Origin: Manis javanica
Lineage: Eukaryota > Chordata > Mammalia > Pholidota > Manidae
DNA length: 64,000 nucleotides
Reading direction: 5' to 3'
Assembly: GCF_040802235.1 (NCBI RefSeq)
Contig: NC_133156.1
Span: 29,345,343 to 29,409,342, forward strand
The notes beneath the pieces are model-generated. The model saw nothing but the letters and a program-made list of their open reading frames with translations, was not told where the DNA came from and made no database searches. Position numbers and translations under genes: made by a program. Shown here piece by piece: positions 22,830 through 35,029 of the stretch. The number at the start of each line of letters is the position of its first letter. The stretch's first letter is position 1.

Positions 22830-24685
22830 AAAACAAAGAATAGTTGTTTTTAAAAAATATTTCCTCTTCTTTCTTTCCTTTCCTCACCTTAATGGGATGT
22901 GGCTTTCCCACCATGAAACTGCTTTCTTTGTACTGTCTTCCACGGAGGCAGCCCTTCCTTGCGCACAGCACGGCCGTGGGACTCAGAGCAATGTCGGCAT
23001 TCTCCTAGCCGCCCGGTGTCACCTCCAGATGACTTTTCTCCCTCCTTGCCCAGAAAGCATCTGCTTCAGGCTCTGCTAATAGGTAAGGACACCTATTACC
23101 TATTCACATTGTTGTCATTTCCCTACTGGTCAATTTCTCATAGTCATCAAGGGCTCTCATACCCAACTTGCAATATTTCCTCTTCAACTCAATCCTGCCA
23201 TTCCTGCTGGTGAATTCCGTGCCCATGGTGCTGACTCATCCTTAAACAAAGAGTTTCTTCAACTCCTTGCCTCCTAAGGACTTCACCCCTTCCACTTCAG
23301 CAGTGCAACCCACATCCTAGGAATGACCTTCCCATGAAGCCCTTCAACAGAATTCATTATCTTCCCTTTATCTGCATTCTTTTGTCCACCATAGAAACCC
23401 CTTTTGTTGTCAAGTCCTAAATAAAAGCATCTGGTGGGAAGGACACTTAGCCAAAGAGGTGAAGCAGGTGGGCAATAGAACAGAGCAAGAATGGAGTAAG
23501 CAAGGAAATTTCTGCAGATGGGGCTGGGATTACCCTCTGTCCAGTCTTCTACTCACCAATCACTCCTCCTCACTCCCTCCAAAACACCAATCCAGTGTAA
23601 TTTCCTACACAAAACACTTCAGTGGGTTAGTGGGTAAATCCTAAATCTGGGCCATGCACACAAGGATCTTCACAATGAAAATTCTTCCGAGTCTTCCACA
23701 TTCGGTGTCCTCATACCTACTCTGCTGCCTATTTAGTGAAAGGCTTTCACACCCATAACTGAACAACGCTCTACCAGACCTCATTTCTTTGCACATTGTT
23801 CCCTCGTCTGGAAACTCTTCTGTTTTTATGCTACTGTTCAAATAGTAAACTCTTCCTTATCCTTTAAAAACTAAGGCACAGGGATCTTCGTGGGACATAT
23901 CCTTTCTGAATCCCTCCCTCCCAAGCAGAGAAGAAACTCCTTCCAGGGGCTATACTTCCAGTTTATAAATCACTGTATATTGCAGATTAGTTGTTTGTTT
24001 CTAAGTCCATCTTCTTTCCCTCATTCTGAGCTTCCTGAGGGAAAGCTTTGTTTACTATTCAGTCCTCAGCACCCTACCTAGTGGAAGAAGCCTGCTTATT
24101 TAAGTCTACTTAGAGCCACTGACCACCAGCGTGGCCCAGGATGCAGATGCTCTGGACCACTGGCAGATGCTGTCCTGGCCTGACCTGTCCTGTTCCTTCT
24201 TCCTCTAGTCCACTGACTATCTGACTTCTATCTCTCTGCTCTATGGCTCATCTCCCATTCTGTGTTTAGAGCAGGACAATAGAACTCAGATCTCTAAGCT
24301 GCTTAGGGCAGCAATTCTAAACCTCTGTATCCCAAATGTGTTGAGTCATAGATCAAAAAGAGAGGAAGGGTTGGAGTCAGAGTGAGCCTGCTGGGGATGC
24401 AAAATTAATACCACATGCATAACATAACACTGAGGCAAGCAGACAGACACACACACAAAACGTGCATGCGTAAACTAACCTATGATGTTAGAAGTTGGGA
24501 TAGGAGTTCCTTAGGGATGGAGTAAATTGAAAGGATCATTGGGGAAGGGGAGGGTCACTGGGTGCTTATTTCTTGATCCATGTGTTCCTTTTGTGAAAAT
24601 GCATATAGCTGTACAGTTACAATCTGTGGAAAACCATTTTATACTTGGGGAATAGGAAAAAATTTTAAGTCTGACAATGATAAAA
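22830..24685. other. Gene-free intergenic stretch
   Basis: Nothing recognisable apart from scattered low-complexity tracts. Open frames are below 100 codons and without family features. Confidence 0.5.
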
Positions 24686-25095
24686 TTCTTTATCAAGAAT
24701 GTGCAAAAATGAGAACTTGTTTTCAGAAGTGTAAATTGGCAAGCAAGTTTGTGGAAAACAATGTGGCATTATCATGTGAGGCTGAACACATGCATATCAT
24801 ACAACTCAGTAATTCCATTCCTAAACCAGAGAAGTTCTGGCATACCTGTATCAGATAGCATGCAGAAGACTGTTCATAAAAACACTATTCATAAACTTAA
24901 AAAGAAAGAAAAAAGAAAAAAAATATTGGGGATGACCCACTGTCAGGGAAATAACTAAATAAATGGCAGCATATCCACACTACAACAGCAGCGAACATAA
25001 AAGAGGTATCATCACATCAACAGAGATTATTTTAGAAACAAAATGCTAAAGACAAGTCACAAATGATTACATATGATTCGATGTTTATAAAACCT
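24685..25095 (+). repeat. Old L1 ORF2 3' fragment
   Basis: Plus-strand text resembles a diverged end of L1 ORF2. It has an 'aagtgtaaattggcaagc...aatgtggcattatc' type block and an 'aactcagtaattccattcct' block. Many changes show that it is old. It is directly followed by a younger L1 segment. Confidence 0.6.
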
Positions 25096-25096
25096 C

Positions 25097-25965
25097 CTAA
25101 CAAACCCTCTTACACTGTTATGGGAATGTAAATTGGTGCAACCATTGTGGGAAGCTATATGGAGGCTCCTCAAAAAACTGAAACTAGAAATAACATTTGA
25201 CCCAGGAATTACACTCCTAGGAACTGGAAAATAAAGATAATCACAACCCACAATAAGAACCATCCTTTTAAGTCACACAAGCATTCCAAGAAATGATTCT
25301 TTTCCTTGCTATACGAGCTATACCCTAATGTTCCCATTGTGTTTCTGTTTGTAACAGTCCACTAAACAAGAGAAGAAAACAAGATCCCTGATTGAAAAGA
25401 CATGTGGATTCCCATGTTTATTGCAGACCTATTTGCAATAGCCAAGATATGGAAGCAACCTAAGTGTCCATTAGTAGATGAATGGATAAATAAGATGTGG
25501 TGCATATACACAATGGAATATTATTCAACCATTAAAAGAAAAGAAATCCTGCCATTTGCAACAACATGGATGAATCAGAGGGTATTAGGCTCAATGAAAT
25601 AAGCCAGGCAGAGAAAGACAAATACCAAATGATTTGTGGAGTATAAAAACAAAGAAAAAGAGAAGGAACAAAATAGCAGTAGACTCATAGACACTGAGAA
25701 GGGATTAGTATTTACAAAGGGGGAGGGGTTGGGTAGGGCAAAAGGGCTTAAGGGGCACAATAATTCTCAACCTCAATATCGGTTGGTCACAGGGACAGTA
25801 GTACAGCACAGAGAATATAATGATTCTGTAACATCTTACTACGTTAATGGACAGTGACTGCACTGGAAAGGGTGAGGACTTGATAATATGGGTGAAAGTT
25901 GAACCACTGTGCTGTATATTTGAAACCAACATAAGATTGTATATCAATGATACTTAAAAAGAATC
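25097..25965 (+). mobile_element. 5'-truncated L1, interrupted by a 148-bp insert
   Basis: Starts in the last part of ORF2 (TTGGTGCAACCATTGTGGGA), continues to the 3'UTR, and ends near 25965 with ATATCAATGATACTTAAAAA. A typical ORF2 C-terminal stretch encoding WIPMFIADLFAIAKIWKQPK lies at 25402-25461. The element is split at 25223-25370 by a block unrelated to L1, which has an inverted twin at 27041. L1 text resumes right after the block. Confidence 0.85.
25223..25370 (+). repeat. 148-bp inverted duplication, copy A (inside L1)
   Basis: Starts ACTGGAAAATAAAGATAATC and ends CAGTCCACTAAACAAG. Its reverse complement equals 27041-27188 with two mismatches and no gap. It replaces or interrupts L1 ORF2 sequence between CACTCCTAGGA and GAAGAAAACAAGATCC. 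It has no terminal inverted repeats and no poly-A. Confidence 0.95.
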
Positions 25966-27040
25966 CTAACTAGCAAGCAAGTATACACGGTGTGATAAAG
26001 CTGTCAAAGAGGGCAGATGCGCAGTAAACACACAACCCAGGACAGCGGCACCCTCTGGGAAAAAGGAGGGAGGTGGTACAATTGAGGAGGTGCGTCATCA
26101 GATTTATCGATGTCCTAATTCCAAGATTAGGAGGTGGGTTATCATTGTGCTTTGCAACTTGCCTGTATATTCATTTGGATGTACAGATATTAACCAACAA
26201 AAATTTATCTGCGAATTCCTGTTCAGTATGAGCACATGCTCTTACCTGATCTCTTTTCTAAACCTTCATTAAATGAAAACTACTGATAAGAATAACAAAG
26301 GCTTAAAAACACACAAAGCAAACAAGAAAAGCCATTAGCTAACAAAAGCTCTCTACCCATTTCAGAGAGACCGAAAGTGGGGAAGGCGCTGCCATTGAAG
26401 TATGGCAGTGGAAGCTGTAGTGAAATGTATGCAGAAAGGCGCAAAGCTGAGGAGACAGCCATCCAGATCCCCCAGAGAGACTCCTCCCTGGGAAATAGCC
26501 GTGGGACAGGCAGGGAGGAGAGGTGGAGTGGAAAGCAGAGATTCCGTGGCCATCCCTGGGTGAAAGAGTCTACTCCACCTCCCTCACCCCAGGGAGAAAA
26601 TTCCTGGGTGGAGAGGCACATGCTCTGGACAAATGCAGCTGCTGACTCTCCTCTTGGTGAAGGGGGCCCAGGTTTTAGCACTGGTTTTGGTGGCCGCCTG
26701 GATCTCCATTTTTGGTGTCATTGAGATTCTGTAGCAGGAGACATTGGGCTTCTGTGCTTTTCCCAAGGAATGGCTTCAGCTAAGTCTGTTATCACTTGCC
26801 CGTGTACTGCTGGGCTTTTAAAAGCTTGTTGCTGTTTTCTCCTCTCAGTCCTTGTGATTTTGCCCTTTTATTTAAATTTCTTTATCATGATAGGGGTTGG
26901 GAGAGCAAGGCCGCCAGGAAGCTCCTGCAAACTGAGTAGTTAGTCCCACATTTAACCAAAAGTCTCTATAACTTTTACAACAAGAAAAACAAGAAATATT
27001 CTTAAATTGAATTGAGTTGGGGAGATAAAATATATATGTG
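25966..27040. other. Spacer between the inverted copies, no gene
   Basis: Holds non-L1 DNA with a GC-richer block (about 26360-26770). No splice-bounded or conserved protein could be recognised. Confidence 0.5.
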
Positions 27041-27188
27041 CTTGTTTAGTGGACTGTTACAAACAGAAACACAACGGGAACATTAGGGTATAGCTCGTAT
27101 AGCAAGGAAAAGAATCATTTCTTGGAATGCATGTGTGACTTAAAAGGATGGTTCTTATTGTGGGTTGTGATTATCTTTATTTTCCAGT
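27041..27188 (-). repeat. 148-bp inverted duplication, copy B
   Basis: Starts CTTGTTTAGTGGACTGTTAC and ends TTATCTTTATTTTCCAGT. It sits in plain non-repeat sequence, so it may be the donor of copy A. Together the copies could form a long stem with a loop of about 1.67 kb. Confidence 0.95.
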
Positions 27189-27189
27189 G

Positions 27190-28795
27190 TGGAAAACACT
27201 TTATTAAACACACGTTTGGTTAGCTTCCAAAAGCCCAGAATAGGGCTTCCAAGTACAGAGACCCTGACTGATACCTGGATCATGGAACTAGAAAGAAAAC
27301 AGCAAGACACACTATTTCTAAATCAGCTGCTAGGTGCTTATGTATCCCTGTGGGAGTGGTGACAGGGTTCTTTGTGACTTTTCAGTATATCCTTTTGTAA
27401 AAATATAACCTATTCTCATAAATAAATACATACATTTATAAAAGGGCATTTTTTTTGTTTGATTTCCTACAGGATGCCAGGCACTGCCTTAGTGTTTTAC
27501 TGAGAAAACCAACAATCTGCCCTAAGAAAGAAAATTACTCGTTATTAGAAGTCTAAGGTAGTGGAATGGTGAAAAAACAGTGTAGTATGTGGTGATCATA
27601 TGTTCTGGTGATATCCAAAAGCCAGCAGGACGTTTGCTAGTTTTGACTTTATTGAGGCAAATTCAAGTGAGAATCAAATGAGATCATGCAGGATAAAGTA
27701 TTTTGAAAATGAGGGGAAAAAAGCAATACAATCTGAATGTAAGCTAAAACCTCACAGCTCTGAGGTCCTCCAGGATGTGGGGAAAATGAGGACTTTCCTC
27801 TCACAAATGAGTTAGAGGGAGTATTTACAGGGTTATATTTATTTTTTCATATTTTGGGATGGGATTCTCAACAACCTCCAAGATTGAAATTTTTCCCAAA
27901 TGTTAGAAATGCTGAAAGGTCAGCACAGCAAGCCGCAGTTTGTTGCTAAGCCTAACAACGTTTTCCGTTCATCACAGTTTTATCATTGTCCTTCCGGCTG
28001 GGTGATCTTAGACAAATGATGCTTTCATACCTCGGTTTCCTCGTTTGTCATTAAAGACATACAGGCACATAGAATTATAGACATTGAACCAGATTTCTTC
28101 CAGTGTAAACAGTCTGTGGAATTCCCCCACCAGCCTCCATATGTGGGTCCATTTTCTCCTTGAAATCATTAGTCAAGTCATTTCCATGAACCAATCAGAT
28201 TTTAACCATGATGGCTGTCCTGAGACATGATCCTTCCCACGACTCCCAGATCAAAAGAGAACAATTTCTACTGCAAAGTATTTCATTCATGGCACACTGT
28301 AATGCTCAAATAACAGGAGAAAAACTAATCCACATACTTGCTGAGCTTAGAATAGCTAAACTCTGGCCTGCGGCAGAAGATGGACCCTCCCTATGCACGT
28401 AAATTGAGATCCTCAACACCACCACAAACTCCTAAATGCTGAGGTCAGAAATGAAATGCTTGCGTTGGTTTCTCACATTTGTATAAGGCTACAGGAGACT
28501 GCTCTTGACCTCATTTTTTTAAATCTGTCTGCAAATGGGAAAAGAAACTGAATTATAAAAAATATTGGAAGAACATGTTGGAATTTTTAAAAATAATTTT
28601 GCACAGTGAAGATTCTTCTAAGCAACAAAGGACCCAATATCTTAAAACATTGATGGATTTAACCCTAAAAAATACTGGATGGAAAAGTATGTGTTTATAG
28701 ATATATAAAATTAAAATACACTTTAGATATTGCACAATTTTAGTTGCCATCTATACCTCAATACAGCAGAAAAAAAATAAAAGACCAGCAACTGA
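27190..28795. other. Gene-free intergenic stretch
   Basis: AT-rich, without recognised repeats or genes. A frame at 28208-28402 has no family resemblance. Confidence 0.5.
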
Positions 28796-28799
28796 TGGG

Positions 28800-29780
28800 G
28801 AGAAATATTAGCTATGTATTAATAAATACACATTTAATATATAGAAAATATAAAAGAGTCTATGAATAAGAATAAACAAACCAATAGAAAAATGGGCAAA
28901 AGATACAATGAAAAGATGAAAAGAGGGTAAAGAAAAAACCAATAACATATGAAAAGATAGCCAGATTGATAAAAAAAAGTCATGTAAAAATATTTATTTT
29001 TGGCCATCAAACAAGCAAAATTTTAAAATAGTTAAAATCAAGTGCTGAGAGATGGGGAAATAGGCATTTAGGCAATATTGGGTTACATTAAATTGCTACT
29101 GCTTACTTGGTGGGCAATTAGTGGTTTCAATGAAAATATGCAATTGTTTTCTTAGATCCAGCAGTTCTACTCCTAAGTATTCAAAAGAACAATTCATACA
29201 CACACACACACAGAAATTATACAAGTATATTTATCTCAGCATCCTCCAAAATAACAAAAAAAGTATATAATCTAAAAATAATATATGTAGAATATGTTAA
29301 ATGAATATATTAAAGTATAGAAGTAAATATATATTTCAATATATTTGATATATAAACTTTTAATATTTTATTTAATGAATATAAAAACATATTAACCAAG
29401 CTATATATATAGCTCAGTAAATTATGGTACATCTTTATTTGCATATGCAGAGTAGTCACAAGGAATGAGGAAGGTGAAAATACACCTACAGGGAAAGAGC
29501 CCCAAGGTAGGCTGGGGCTCTCACAGAAAGCAAGTCCCATTGTACGCACTTTGTATGAATGCACTTACGTTCATGTATGTACATCACGGGAGAAATCAAA
29601 GTTCATAACTGATTAAGGACATACATGTACTTCTAGAGGAAGTTCTGAATGGAGCCCCACCTCTGGGTAAGGTGGACAGTAGACAATGAGGCACAGGGGA
29701 GGCAGAAAGAACATCATCTCTTTAGGTACCTTTGTAATGATGTATATTTACAAGGAAATGTGTTATTTGCATTATTTTAA
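28800..29780 (+). repeat. Old L1 ORF2/3' fragment
   Basis: Highly diverged, but with L1-like blocks such as CCAATAGAAAAATGGGCAAA, AGCAGTTCTACTCCTAAGTA and AAATTATGGTACATCTTTAT. A short (CA)n lies at about 29196-29211. It is decayed beyond any open frame. Confidence 0.65.
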
Positions 29781-29959
29781 AATTTGAAGACAATACAGGA
29801 AAGGGAAGCAAGGGAAGTAAAACTTCTGCTTGTATCAGGCATCAGAGCATCAGGGTCTATCTGGTCCCCTTAAAAATGATTTATCCTTGAGCAGCCTCAC
29901 TGCCTTCACCTAGACTTCTTCTGCTAAGAGTAGAGCAGAGGGGTTCGCAGCCCAGTCTC

Positions 29960-30155
29960 TAGAACTGGGCTATTGATTTAAATGCTACTCTACCTACCAG
30001 ATGTGTGGTAACTAGAAATCTCTGTATTTCAGTGTCCTCATGTGTAAAGGGAGGGAATATTAATAACTACTCCACAAAGTTCTTATAAAGATTAAATGCA
30101 AAACCCCTTGGAGCAATACTGACATACAGTCAACAATTAATGTTAGTTCTTACTG
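29960..30155 (+). repeat. MIR SINE fragment
   Basis: Shows the MIR order: 'tgtgtggtaactag...', then CTGTATTTCAGTGTCCTCAT, then ATTAATAACTACTCCACAAA, with 'gacatacagtcaacaatta' at the end. Confidence 0.65.
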
Positions 30156-30159
30156 TGAA

Positions 30160-32035
30160 TACCAGTGAGCATCACCTGTATGTCTGGATGAGCATAACAT
30201 GCAATAGCACTGCTCTTTCCCTGCTTAGCATAACAGGCGGAGAAGACTGTTTTGGAAGCCAAATCTAAGTGTGGGTAGGTCCAGGTAGACAGCACAGCCT
30301 CTCACCTTATACAGCCTACAGACCTATTAGGTAAGGTGCTAAGCCAAAGAGCTGTGGCACCTGCAATGCAGCAAAAGGTTTGCCAGTGTATGTGTGACTT
30401 CAAGCTTTTTCAGCATAGTTGGATCTCAGTAAAGGTGTATTGACCAACTTGATAGCATATGCTTGGTAGCATATCTACTGTGGCACAAATTCTGGTTCAC
30501 AAAGCATGTGATTAATTAGACAAAAGCTTTAATCCTCCACTTTCTCATCCAAGAAAAATGTGGACTGGAATGCCTACTTTGCACTGTTAGAAGGGTTAAA
30601 AATAGTATTTGTGTAGTGCTAAATAGTGCCTGGAACAAAGTAGGTATTGAGGAGATGGTAGCTGTTGTTATTATGGTCTGAGTCTATCCATCCAAGCTGG
30701 CTTGTTTTAAAATTTGGAAAACAATTCAACTTCATGAGTATCACAGTTTGTAAAAAAAACCTTATGACTAAATATGTCTAAACATAGGACTAAGAACCAA
30801 GAGTCCTTTCTAATTTTGGCTCTGTTGCCAACTTCTTTAATGCCCTTTGAGAAGTTTCATAATCAAATGCAATACTTATTAATAATAATAAAGTCTGTAG
30901 CCAAAGCACATTCCCTTGCAGTACCACTCACTGTGATCAGACCTGAATTACATTTAAAATTCTTAGACTTCTGTCTTGTGTGCTATGAAGGCATTAAGCC
31001 GTGAACCTCCTCAGGACTTTCACCTATAACCTTTGGTTTGGTGTAGTTCCTCCGGGTGCTCCATGCCTGGGTCTAGCTGGCCTGCCTGGGTCAGCCCGCA
31101 CTTCGAGTGTCTCTTTGTTTGACCTGCTTTGCCAAAGATTTCAGAGAGGTTGGACACGGTGATTCTTATTCCAAATGTGCACTGGTTCACTTAAAGAAAT
31201 CAGAATAGTGATTCCTGTCCTGGCACCCCAGTTAGTTATTTGCCTTATATTAACTCCAGCTGACTAAACAACTTACCTTTTGCAAATGACTGTAATGACA
31301 CCCCCACTCCACCCTCCCACCAGGAAATATGTCCACCCAGTCTGAACTCCCAGGGCATTTCATCTCTAACCACTTGGGGGTATGTATGATTTTCTACCCT
31401 ACATAATAATGACACATCTCCCCTCTTAGTTTATACATTTCTCAAGGGTTTAAAACTCACATGTTGATAGCCTCACAGGCCTAGTAAAATACCTTATAAT
31501 AAATTATGGTACAAAAATAAGGAAAAAGGTCTCCTGAGATTTCTTACATCTACAATGATTTAAAAATTCAAGGCCATGATTTTTGAGTTGTTTAAGAAAA
31601 TAGCAATATAATTATTTATTACACTGATGGCTTGCTTTTATCCTGATATTATTCTCTTTGCCATAAGAAAACATTTTCATTCACAATAACAAGTTCATAA
31701 GACTTAACATTTTACTTCATTATAATGGGTTAGAGAAAAATCTAAAAATAATGTCCTATTTTGTAAAGTCTTGAAAATTTAATAAGTCTTATATGGTATG
31801 GATGCCAGTATGTACATGTATAATATAAATACAGGGCTGGCCCTGGGCAATGTTTTAAAATTCACTACAGTCTCATTTAATCTTTTTATAAAGCAACTTT
31901 CTTTGAACATGTACCAGATATTATCTTACTCAATCTTCACAACAAATAATTCTAAGAGCAGTTCATTCATGCATCTTTCATTCAATTTAATGGACGTGTA
32001 CTTCTACCTTACCATACTGTTATAAGTACTATACT
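30160..32035. other. Gene-free intergenic stretch
   Basis: Nothing recognised apart from a possible weak MIR remnant near 31900-31980. Confidence 0.45.
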
Positions 32036-32039
32036 TGTT

Positions 32040-33085
32040 TTAAGTACATTAGGCAGGGAAAAGATACTCCAGGAGTAGGGTGGCGGAAGGTTCTCATCTT
32101 CATGGAGGCTATAAAAGAAAGAACAAAAAAACATATAATAGAATATCAAATAGTGATAAATATTATCCCCTCATCTCCCTGCAAAAACAAAGCTGCATAA
32201 GTCAAAGGATTTGGGAGTCAGAGATGGAATAGTTATTTTATGTAAAATGAAAGATGTAACTTATTTTATATAAGACTGAAAGGTCTATTTGAAGAGATAA
32301 TATTTGAGCAGATGCCCGAATGAAGGAGGGACAAATCATTCAGAGATCCGATCATAAAAACTTGCCTTCTAGGCAAGGGAAATGGAAGTGCTAATGGCCT
32401 GAGGTGAGAGCATATTAATATAGTCAGGTGAGGTTGGAAAGTTCGCCAGAGGCGACCACCTGCAGGGCCTCTTAGGTGATAGCAAGAATCTTGAGGATTT
32501 TTGCTAAATGTGATAAGAAATTGAAAGGTTCAAAGCAAGGAAATGATATACAGTAGTCCTCCCTGATCTCTGGTTTCACTTTCTGTTGTTTCAGTTACCC
32601 ACAGTCAACAGCAGTCTGGAAACAGATATCAGGTGGTCAATAGCAGCCTAAGTCTATGTCACAATGCCTATGTCCTTCCCCCACTTCATCTCATCACATA
32701 GGCATTTCATCATCTCACATCATAACAAGAAGAAGAGAGGTGAGTACAGTACAATATGATATTTTGAAAGAGACCACATTCACATAACTTTATTACAGTA
32801 CATTATTATAACTGTTGCATTTTATTATTAGTGATATTGTTAATCTCTTACTGTGCCTAATTTATAAATTGAACTTTATCATAGGTATGTTAAGTATAGA
32901 AAAAATATATAGGGTATGTAGGGTTCAATACTATCTATGGTTTCAGACATCCAGTGGGGGTCTTGGAATGTATCCCCAGTAGATAAGGGGGCACTACTGT
33001 AATTTTAATGGCTTCTACACAAAACACCTTAGCTACAGGTAATACAGTGGAGGCTGGGACAAGAGTGGAGGCAGCACCCTGTTTT
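32040..33085. repeat. Ancient L2-like antisense repeat, split by a DNA transposon
   Basis: Text of the 'ggcagggaaaagatactcc...tggaggctataaa...tgcccgaatgaaggaggg...ggcctgaggtgagagc' type is a familiar old dispersed repeat, probably L2-related. It breaks at 32550 and resumes at 33002 after the Tigger-like insert. Related copies lie at 34330-34700, 45510-47120 and 62210-62770. Confidence 0.5.
32551..32999 (+). mobile_element. Tigger-like non-autonomous DNA transposon, copy 1
   Basis: 449 bp flanked by TA duplications (32549-32550 and 33000-33001). Terminal inverted repeats: CAGTAGTCCTCCCTGATC at the left, and at the right the reverse complement of CAGTAGTGCCCCCTTATC. This is the TIR and TA-target pattern of pogo/Tigger elements. 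No transposase is encoded. Confidence 0.85.
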
Positions 33086-33089
33086 GTTT

Positions 33090-33490
33090 ATAGCATTTTA
33101 GGTATTGAGCTTTATTAAATGCTTTTTCTGCATCTATTGAAATGATCTATATGGTTTTTCTCCTTTAATTTACTTAATTGGAAATTACATTAAAAGACAT
33201 ATCAATGTACTAACCATCCAAACTTATGTGGATAAACTGTATTTGTTCACAATGATTTTTTAATGCACTCAATTCAATTTCCTTCAATTTTATTCAGGAT
33301 ATTTGCTATGTTTATATGTGAGGCAGGACCATAACAATCTTTTCTTATCCAGTACTTACCTGATTTTGTTTCAGGGTAATACCAGCCTCATAAATTAGTA
33401 GTTTCTCCTCTTTTACTATGTCTAGAATGATTTTTACAAGGTCTAAATGATATATTCATTGGAGATTTGACAAAAGTAGCCTATAAAACA
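33090..33490 (-). repeat. Old L1 ORF2 fragment
   Basis: The plus strand shows antisense RT text, 'attaaatgctttttctgcatctattgaaatgatc...', and later GTAATACCAGCCTCATAAAT. The same segment of ORF2 is seen in the young L1 at about 300-600. Confidence 0.75.
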
Positions 33491-33494
33491 GACT

Positions 33495-34325
33495 TAAATA
33501 TTGGGTTGGATTAAGATATCAGACTTAACTCAGAAAGATTATGCATTTATTTAATGGTTATTAGTCTACTGTTTCTCTTCAGTCTCTTTTGATAATTTAT
33601 ATTTTTCTAAACTATTTTAAATTTTATCTTAATTTTCAAATTTATTCCCATGAAATTTTTAAAATATTTCATCTGTTTTATCTGTATTATGTCTTGTTTT
33701 TCATTATAACACCATCACCTCTGGTGCTTATTTTTTGTTATAGCACCTTTAATCTCTCAAACTAGAAATCTAGACATCATGAGTCCTCTTTTTTATTACT
33801 CCCTGCAGATATTAGCAAGTCCATTGATTTTTTTCTTCCAAAATACATATTGAATTCTCTTTCTCTCTATCTCTGTACCCACCACCTTAGTCATTTCTCT
33901 CTCTCTGTTCTACTGCAATAGTCTTTTCACTGGTCTCCCTGCTGCAATCTCACACAACCTCACAACTACTCTCACCTCCCCTCTCTCCTCATCCTAGTAC
34001 TCACAGAACTTCAGCCAGATTTATTTCATCAGTTCTTAGAGTATACAAAATTTTATGAATAATTTCAAAATCAACTGTGGCTCATAGCCAAAGCTTCAGA
34101 TTTGCACTTATTTTATTAAACCCAGGAAAGAAAACATTTTGGATGAAAATCAAACCATCAAATAAATATACTGAATAATTTCCTAGTTTTCATTTCTAGT
34201 AAGAAGACACCAATTTTTTTTTCTGGCAGTAATTTTGGGAGTGGTGTTAGTGGAAATACAAATGACCAAAATAAATTCTTTCAAGCGTTTTGGGAATACA
34301 AAGAAGTTAGTTCATTCTTTTTATC
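33495..34325. other. Gene-free AT-rich stretch
   Basis: T-rich DNA, possibly continuing the decayed L1 up to about 33690. No gene was seen. Confidence 0.45.
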
Positions 34326-34329
34326 CATT

Positions 34330-34700
34330 TACTCAGCAAACATTCATGTATATATTACTCCATGTCAGGAATACTACCAACATTAAGAACATAAAGATGA
34401 GCAAAAGATAGTCTCTATTCTTAAAGAGCTCATTATTTAGCAAGATATACACTAAAAGCACAGAAAATTAATTGAGTAAAATTCAAATACACAGAGATGC
34501 AAGAAAGGACCTACCAGGGGAAGGAGATAGCTGGAACAAAGACTTTTAAAAGAGCATGAAATTGCATTTGACTGATTTATGAGAGTTATGAAGTAGAGTC
34601 AAAAGAAAGAAAATCCAAAGGGCATACTGGTGTCTTTATTACCAGGCAAAGTGGCTTAGGCTACATCCTCAGGTCATATGAAATAATGAAAGATGATATT
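34330..34700. repeat. Ancient L2-like repeat fragment
   Basis: Same repeat type as 32040-33085: 'aacattcatgtatatattact...gagctcattatttagcaag' and 'ggcttaggctacatcctcag'. It is strongly decayed. Confidence 0.4.
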
Positions 34701-34874
34701 GGGCTATATTCATCCATAGAATTGGGACTGATCTGAATATAGAGAAAGAAAAAGAAGGCAGACTCATAGGAAACACTAAATTGATATAGCTAAGAAATAG
34801 CAGGGTCAGATTTAGCAGAGGATTGTGAAAAGAGAAAAGAAAATTATTGAATTCTTCCTTTGTTCTAAGCAAAG

Positions 34875-35025
34875 CACTGCGTACTATCCATGCATCGCTG
34901 ACTCCTCACAAGAAGGAGTTAATCCAAGGGGGTAATTAGTAGTATCTTCTTTTTACAGAGTAGGAATCTGAGGCCCAAAGGGGTGAAATAACTCACCCAA
35001 GGTCACTCAGCTCGAAAAAAATGGA
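34875..35025 (-). repeat. MIR SINE fragment
   Basis: Antisense MIR: TTTTTACAGAGTAGGAATCT followed by GAGGCCCAAAGGGGTGAAAT and ACCCAAGGTCACTCAGCTC. Confidence 0.75.
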
Positions 35026-35029
35026 GCCC

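Noticed and set aside
26280-26770. GC-richer block with frames of 115-133 codons on both strands
   Set aside because: Frames overlap antisense to each other and show no family features. It could be an old unrecognised repeat.
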